DNA of 8,613 nt from Clostridia bacterium. GTDB lineage: Bacteria > Bacillota > Clostridia > Christensenellales > Aristaeellaceae. Of the stretch, positions 6,441 through 8,613 are shown one piece after another. Position 1 is the first letter of the stretch. The number at the start of each line of letters is the position of its first letter. The DNA is taken from the NCBI GenBank assembly GCA_030526935.1, contig JAUNBY010000114.1, positions 1 to 8,613 on the forward strand, written 5' to 3'. The notes under the pieces are model-generated. The model saw only the letters and a list, made by a program, of their open reading frames with translations. It was not told the origin of the DNA and did not search any database. The translations under genes and the position numbers were made by a program.

Positions 6441-7469
6441 TCAATCCTCCGCCTCGATAATATCAAAAGCCGCCGCGCGTCCCATGCGGTTCATGACCGC
6501 CAGGCCGACGCCCCGCGTATCCATAGCGAGCGCGTATATATGCCCCGCGCCCATGCTGTCGGCGAGCCTCAAATCGGAAAACAGGTTAGACGCCGCGCCG
6601 TTTACGCCGTCTCCGAGGTCTATAACCCGCCTTTGTCCGTAATCGACGCCGCGGCCGGCGAGTATGCAGGGATTTTCTCCCGCCGACAGGCTTTGATCGT
6701 ACAAATCCATCAGCCGCTTCACGGCGTTTTTGCCCTTTACGATAGTAAACTTTCCCTTTGGCGCGTAATGCCGGTATTTCATGCCGGGCGAGCGAACCGT
6801 ATCCGTCGACTTTAGCGGCCTTAAAACGCTCTCGTCCACCCGCACTTCCCCCAAAATCCCCATGACCATCTCGGGCGTCACCCCGCCCGGGCGCAGTATC
6901 CTCACGGGCGAGCAAGTGCAGTCTATGACGGTCGATTCAACACCAACTTCGCAGGCTCCGCCGTCGAGTATCAGGGGTATGCGCCCGTCCATATCCTCTA
7001 AAACATGCCGGGCCGTCGTGGGGCTTGGCCTGCCGGAGAGATTGGCGCTGGGGGCGGCTATGGGTACTTTCGCCAGTTCTATCAGCCGCCTCGCGCTTTC
7101 GCTGGACGGCATCCTTATGCCCACGGTATCAAGTCCCGCCGAAACCTCGGAGGGTATGAGGGGAGACTTGGAGCATATAAGCGTCATAGGCCCCGGCCAG
7201 AAATATTCGGCCAATCGCCCGGCGGATTCAGGCATATCTCCCGATATGAGAGGCTTAACGCCTTCCATATTCGATACGTGGACTATGAGCGGATTATCGC
7301 CCGGCCTTCCCTTGGCCTCGAATATGCGCCCCACCGCCCGGGGATCGAGGGCATTCGCCCCCAGTCCGTAGACCGTTTCGGTGGGAAAGGCGACGAGTTC
7401 ACCCGAGGCTATGATCTCTCCGGCCAATCGAAGCGATTCATCCGAAACCTCTAAAACCCTTGTATTCAT
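6441..7469 (-). CDS. sua5: L-threonylcarbamoyladenylate synthase (Sua5/YwlC type)
   Basis: The enzyme makes threonylcarbamoyl-AMP from threonine, bicarbonate and ATP. This is the first step in the t6A modification at position 37 of ANN-decoding tRNAs; the TsaD complex then transfers the group. The 342-residue product is the long Sua5 type. The YrdC domain (about 1-205) has PTETVYGLG (29-37), KGRPGDNPL (53-61), WPGP (91-94), APSANLSGRPS (139-149) and ESTVID (178-183). The linker SPGMKYRHYAP (227-237) closes over the active site in this family, and a C-terminal Sua5 domain (about 240-340) ends with VGLAVMNRMGRAA. Its ATG overlaps the prfA stop as ATGA (7466-7469), with AAGGA six nt upstream. 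The heavy AUA usage of this genome makes tRNA-Ile modification, including t6A on ANN-reading tRNAs, especially relevant. Confidence 0.96.
   Translation of the reverse strand: MNTRVLEVSDESLRLAGEIIASGELVAFPTETVYGLGANALDPRAVGRIFEAKGRPGDNPLIVHVSNMEGVKPLISGDMPESAGRLAEYFWPGPMTLICSKSPLIPSEVSAGLDTVGIRMPSSESARRLIELAKVPIAAPSANLSGRPSPTTARHVLEDMDGRIPLILDGGACEVGVESTVIDCTCSPVRILRPGGVTPEMVMGILGEVRVDESVLRPLKSTDTVRSPGMKYRHYAPKGKFTIVKGKNAVKRLMDLYDQSLSAGENPCILAGRGVDYGQRRVIDLGDGVNGAASNLFSDLRLADSMGAGHIYALAMDTRGVGLAVMNRMGRAAAFDIIEAED
6446..6450 (-). promoter_or_regulatory. Ribosome binding site GGAGG for the TSCPD gene
   Basis: GGAGG with a 7-nt spacer to the ATG at 6438 is a near-ideal Shine-Dalgarno, and lies inside the last codons of sua5. 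It decides for ATG 6438 over TTG 6444. Confidence 0.75.
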
Positions 7470-8548
7470 TGTTGTTCCTTTAACAGCTGCGTCTGTTCGT
7501 TGAGAACGAGCGCGTCTATTATCTCGTCGAGGTCGCCGTTGAGCACGTCGCCCAGTTTGTAAAGCGTAAGCCCTATTCTGTGGTCGGTGACGCGCCCCTG
7601 CGGGAAGTTGTACGTCCTTATGCGCTCCGAGCGGTCTCCCGTCCCGACCTGAGTGCGCCGCGTCTGAGAATAGGCGTCCTGCGACTGTTCGCGCTGCATC
7701 TGAAAAAGCCTTGCGCGCAAAACCTGCATGGCCTTTTCGCGGTTTTGCACCTGAGAGCGCTGATCCTGGCTGGTTACGACAAGCCCCGTGGGTATATGGG
7801 TTATCCTCACCGCCGAGTCGGTGCGGTTTACGTGCTGTCCGCCCGCTCCGGAGGCGCGGTAGGTGTCTATTCGAAGGTCGCTGGGAGATATGCTCACCTC
7901 GACCTCCTCCGCCTCCGGAAGGACCGCGACAGTCGCCGTGGAGGTATGTATCCTGCCGCCCGATTCGGTTACGGGCACCCTCTGAACGCGATGAACGCCC
8001 GATTCATATTTGAGCTTTGAGAACACGCCCTTGCCCTGTATAAGGCACACGCATTCCTTTATGCCGCCAAGCTCCGTCTCGCCGCCCTCGGTTATCTCGG
8101 CCTTCCAGCCGTGGCTTTCGGCGTAATGGATGTACATCCTGACCAGTTCCGCACCGAAAAGTCCCGCCTCATCGCCCCCGGCTCCGGCGCGAACCTCGAG
8201 TATGGCGTTTCTGTAGTCGTCGGGATCCTTCGGAAGCAGCATCAGCCGCGCCTGATTCGTCATCTCCTCGAACGCGGGTTCGAGCGCGTCCAATTCTTCC
8301 TTCGCCATTTCAGCCATGTCCGGCGTTTCGAGAAGCGCACGCGCCTCGTCGATTTCGTCGGCCATCTTTCTGTATCGCCCGGCAAATTCGGCCATTTCCT
8401 CGAGCTGAGAATGCTCGCGCATGAGCTTCATCAAAAGCGGCGCGTCCTGTATGACCTCGGGCAGCGTTATACGTATCGACAATTCCTCAAAGCGCCCGAC
8501 GACGGCTTCCATCTGGCGCAATATGCGCATCTGCTCGTTGTCCTGCAT
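7466..8548 (-). CDS. prfA: Peptide chain release factor 1 (RF1)
   Basis: RF1 ends translation at UAA and UAG codons by triggering peptidyl-tRNA hydrolysis on the ribosome. The 360-residue product is full length. Numbering is from the ATG at 8548. The stop-codon-reading tripeptide is PVT (192-194, in RVQRVPVTESGG), the PxT form that marks RF1 rather than the SPF of RF2. The catalytic GGQ is at 236-238 in SGAGGQHVNRTDSAV. The N-terminal helical domain occupies about residues 1-100. The ATG at 8548 is preferred over the TTG at 8551 because a GGGGGA ribosome-binding stretch lies 5 nt upstream and the ATG overlaps the preceding stop as TGATG. It is followed by sua5 with a 4-nt overlap. The upstream gene looks like prmC, whose product methylates the GGQ glutamine of this very protein. 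Of 19 Ile codons, 17 are ATA. Confidence 0.98.
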   Translation of the reverse strand: MQDNEQMRILRQMEAVVGRFEELSIRITLPEVIQDAPLLMKLMREHSQLEEMAEFAGRYRKMADEIDEARALLETPDMAEMAKEELDALEPAFEEMTNQARLMLLPKDPDDYRNAILEVRAGAGGDEAGLFGAELVRMYIHYAESHGWKAEITEGGETELGGIKECVCLIQGKGVFSKLKYESGVHRVQRVPVTESGGRIHTSTATVAVLPEAEEVEVSISPSDLRIDTYRASGAGGQHVNRTDSAVRITHIPTGLVVTSQDQRSQVQNREKAMQVLRARLFQMQREQSQDAYSQTRRTQVGTGDRSERIRTYNFPQGRVTDHRIGLTLYKLGDVLNGDLDEIIDALVLNEQTQLLKEQQ

Positions 8549-8613
8549 CAATATCCCCCAAATTCTATTATACGCTCTATTCCGTTTAAATCTTTATAAG
8601 TCCTTATATCCAT
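8548..8613 (-). CDS. prmC: C-terminal tail of an upstream gene, probably prmC (release factor glutamine methyltransferase)
   Basis: From the right edge a frame stays open for 21 codons to a TGA at 8548-8550. It encodes the end MDIRTYKDLNGIERIIEFGG followed by Tyr. The DLNG-x-[DE]R-hydrophobic pattern matches the usual end of PrmC/HemK proteins, which finish with a strand like 'KDLAGKDRVV'. The gene directly upstream of prfA in clostridia is commonly prmC, and PrmC methylates the GGQ glutamine of RF1. The stop overlaps the prfA start codon by one base (TGATG). Only the tail is visible, so the methyltransferase NPPY motif cannot be checked. The leading Met is internal to the gene, not a start. 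Confidence 0.7.
   Translation of the reverse strand: MDIRTYKDLNGIERIIEFGGY
8554..8559 (-). promoter_or_regulatory. Purine-rich ribosome binding site before prfA
   Basis: GGGGGA lies 5 nt before the ATG at 8548 and is embedded in the Phe-Gly-Gly codons ending the upstream gene. It is an imperfect Shine-Dalgarno; translation may also be helped by re-initiation at the TGATG junction. Confidence 0.5.

Noticed and set aside
6187..6444. A T-box or other riboswitch ahead of argS
   Set aside because: There is no untranslated leader: the TSCPD gene ends 2 nt before the argS ATG, leaving no room.
8567..8572. A perfect TATAAT on the minus strand just before prfA
   Set aside because: It lies within the coding tail of the upstream gene (Arg-Ile-Ile-Glu codons), has no -35 match at 16-18 nt and no TG extension. 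It is probably a by-product of ATA-rich coding, though a weak internal promoter cannot be excluded.
1..8613. Mobile element, CRISPR array, tRNA/rRNA gene or defence system
   Set aside because: No transposase, integrase, spaced repeats or RNA gene signature was seen. All long minus-strand frames are accounted for by housekeeping genes.

Overview
The window is a compact stretch of bacterial core genome read almost entirely on the minus strand. Gene content and order (prmC-prfA-sua5, then argS, then zapA-like, U32 and mutS2) point to a Bacillota, clostridia-type organism. The zapA / U32 peptidase / mutS2 order and the small TSCPD (TIGR03905-like) protein are typical of that group. The DNA is G+C-rich by eye, yet isoleucine is written almost only as AUA (33 of 37 Ile codons hand-counted in two genes). 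This suggests a less-studied G+C-rich clostridial lineage; the exact taxon cannot be told from the sequence alone.

Read in the direction of transcription (right to left), the first block is a translation cluster. It starts with the last 21 codons of a gene that looks like prmC, the methyltransferase for release-factor GGQ glutamines. Then come prfA (release factor 1), sua5 (threonylcarbamoyl-AMP synthase for tRNA t6A), a four-cysteine TSCPD miniprotein and argS (arginyl-tRNA synthetase). These genes overlap or sit within about 2 nt of each other, so they probably form one translationally coupled operon.

After argS comes the only real intergenic space, about 200 nt. It holds a GC-rich stem-loop without a U-run, a short tandem direct repeat, and a good sigma-A-type promoter (TTGCGA, 17 nt, TGGTATAAT). 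That promoter drives the second block: a ZapA-like protein extended by about 370 residues of coiled coil, a U32 protein resembling the RNA-hydroxylation family (RlhA/TrhP), and the first 288 codons of mutS2, cut by the window edge. These three are also packed tightly (ATGA overlap, then a 2-nt gap).

Almost everything here is recognisable housekeeping, mostly for translation. I found no mobile element, CRISPR array, RNA gene or obvious new defence or metabolic system. The most unusual points are the giant coiled-coil ZapA homologue with internal 18-residue repeats and the extreme AUA preference. Long plus-strand reading frames are antisense shadows of the minus-strand genes.
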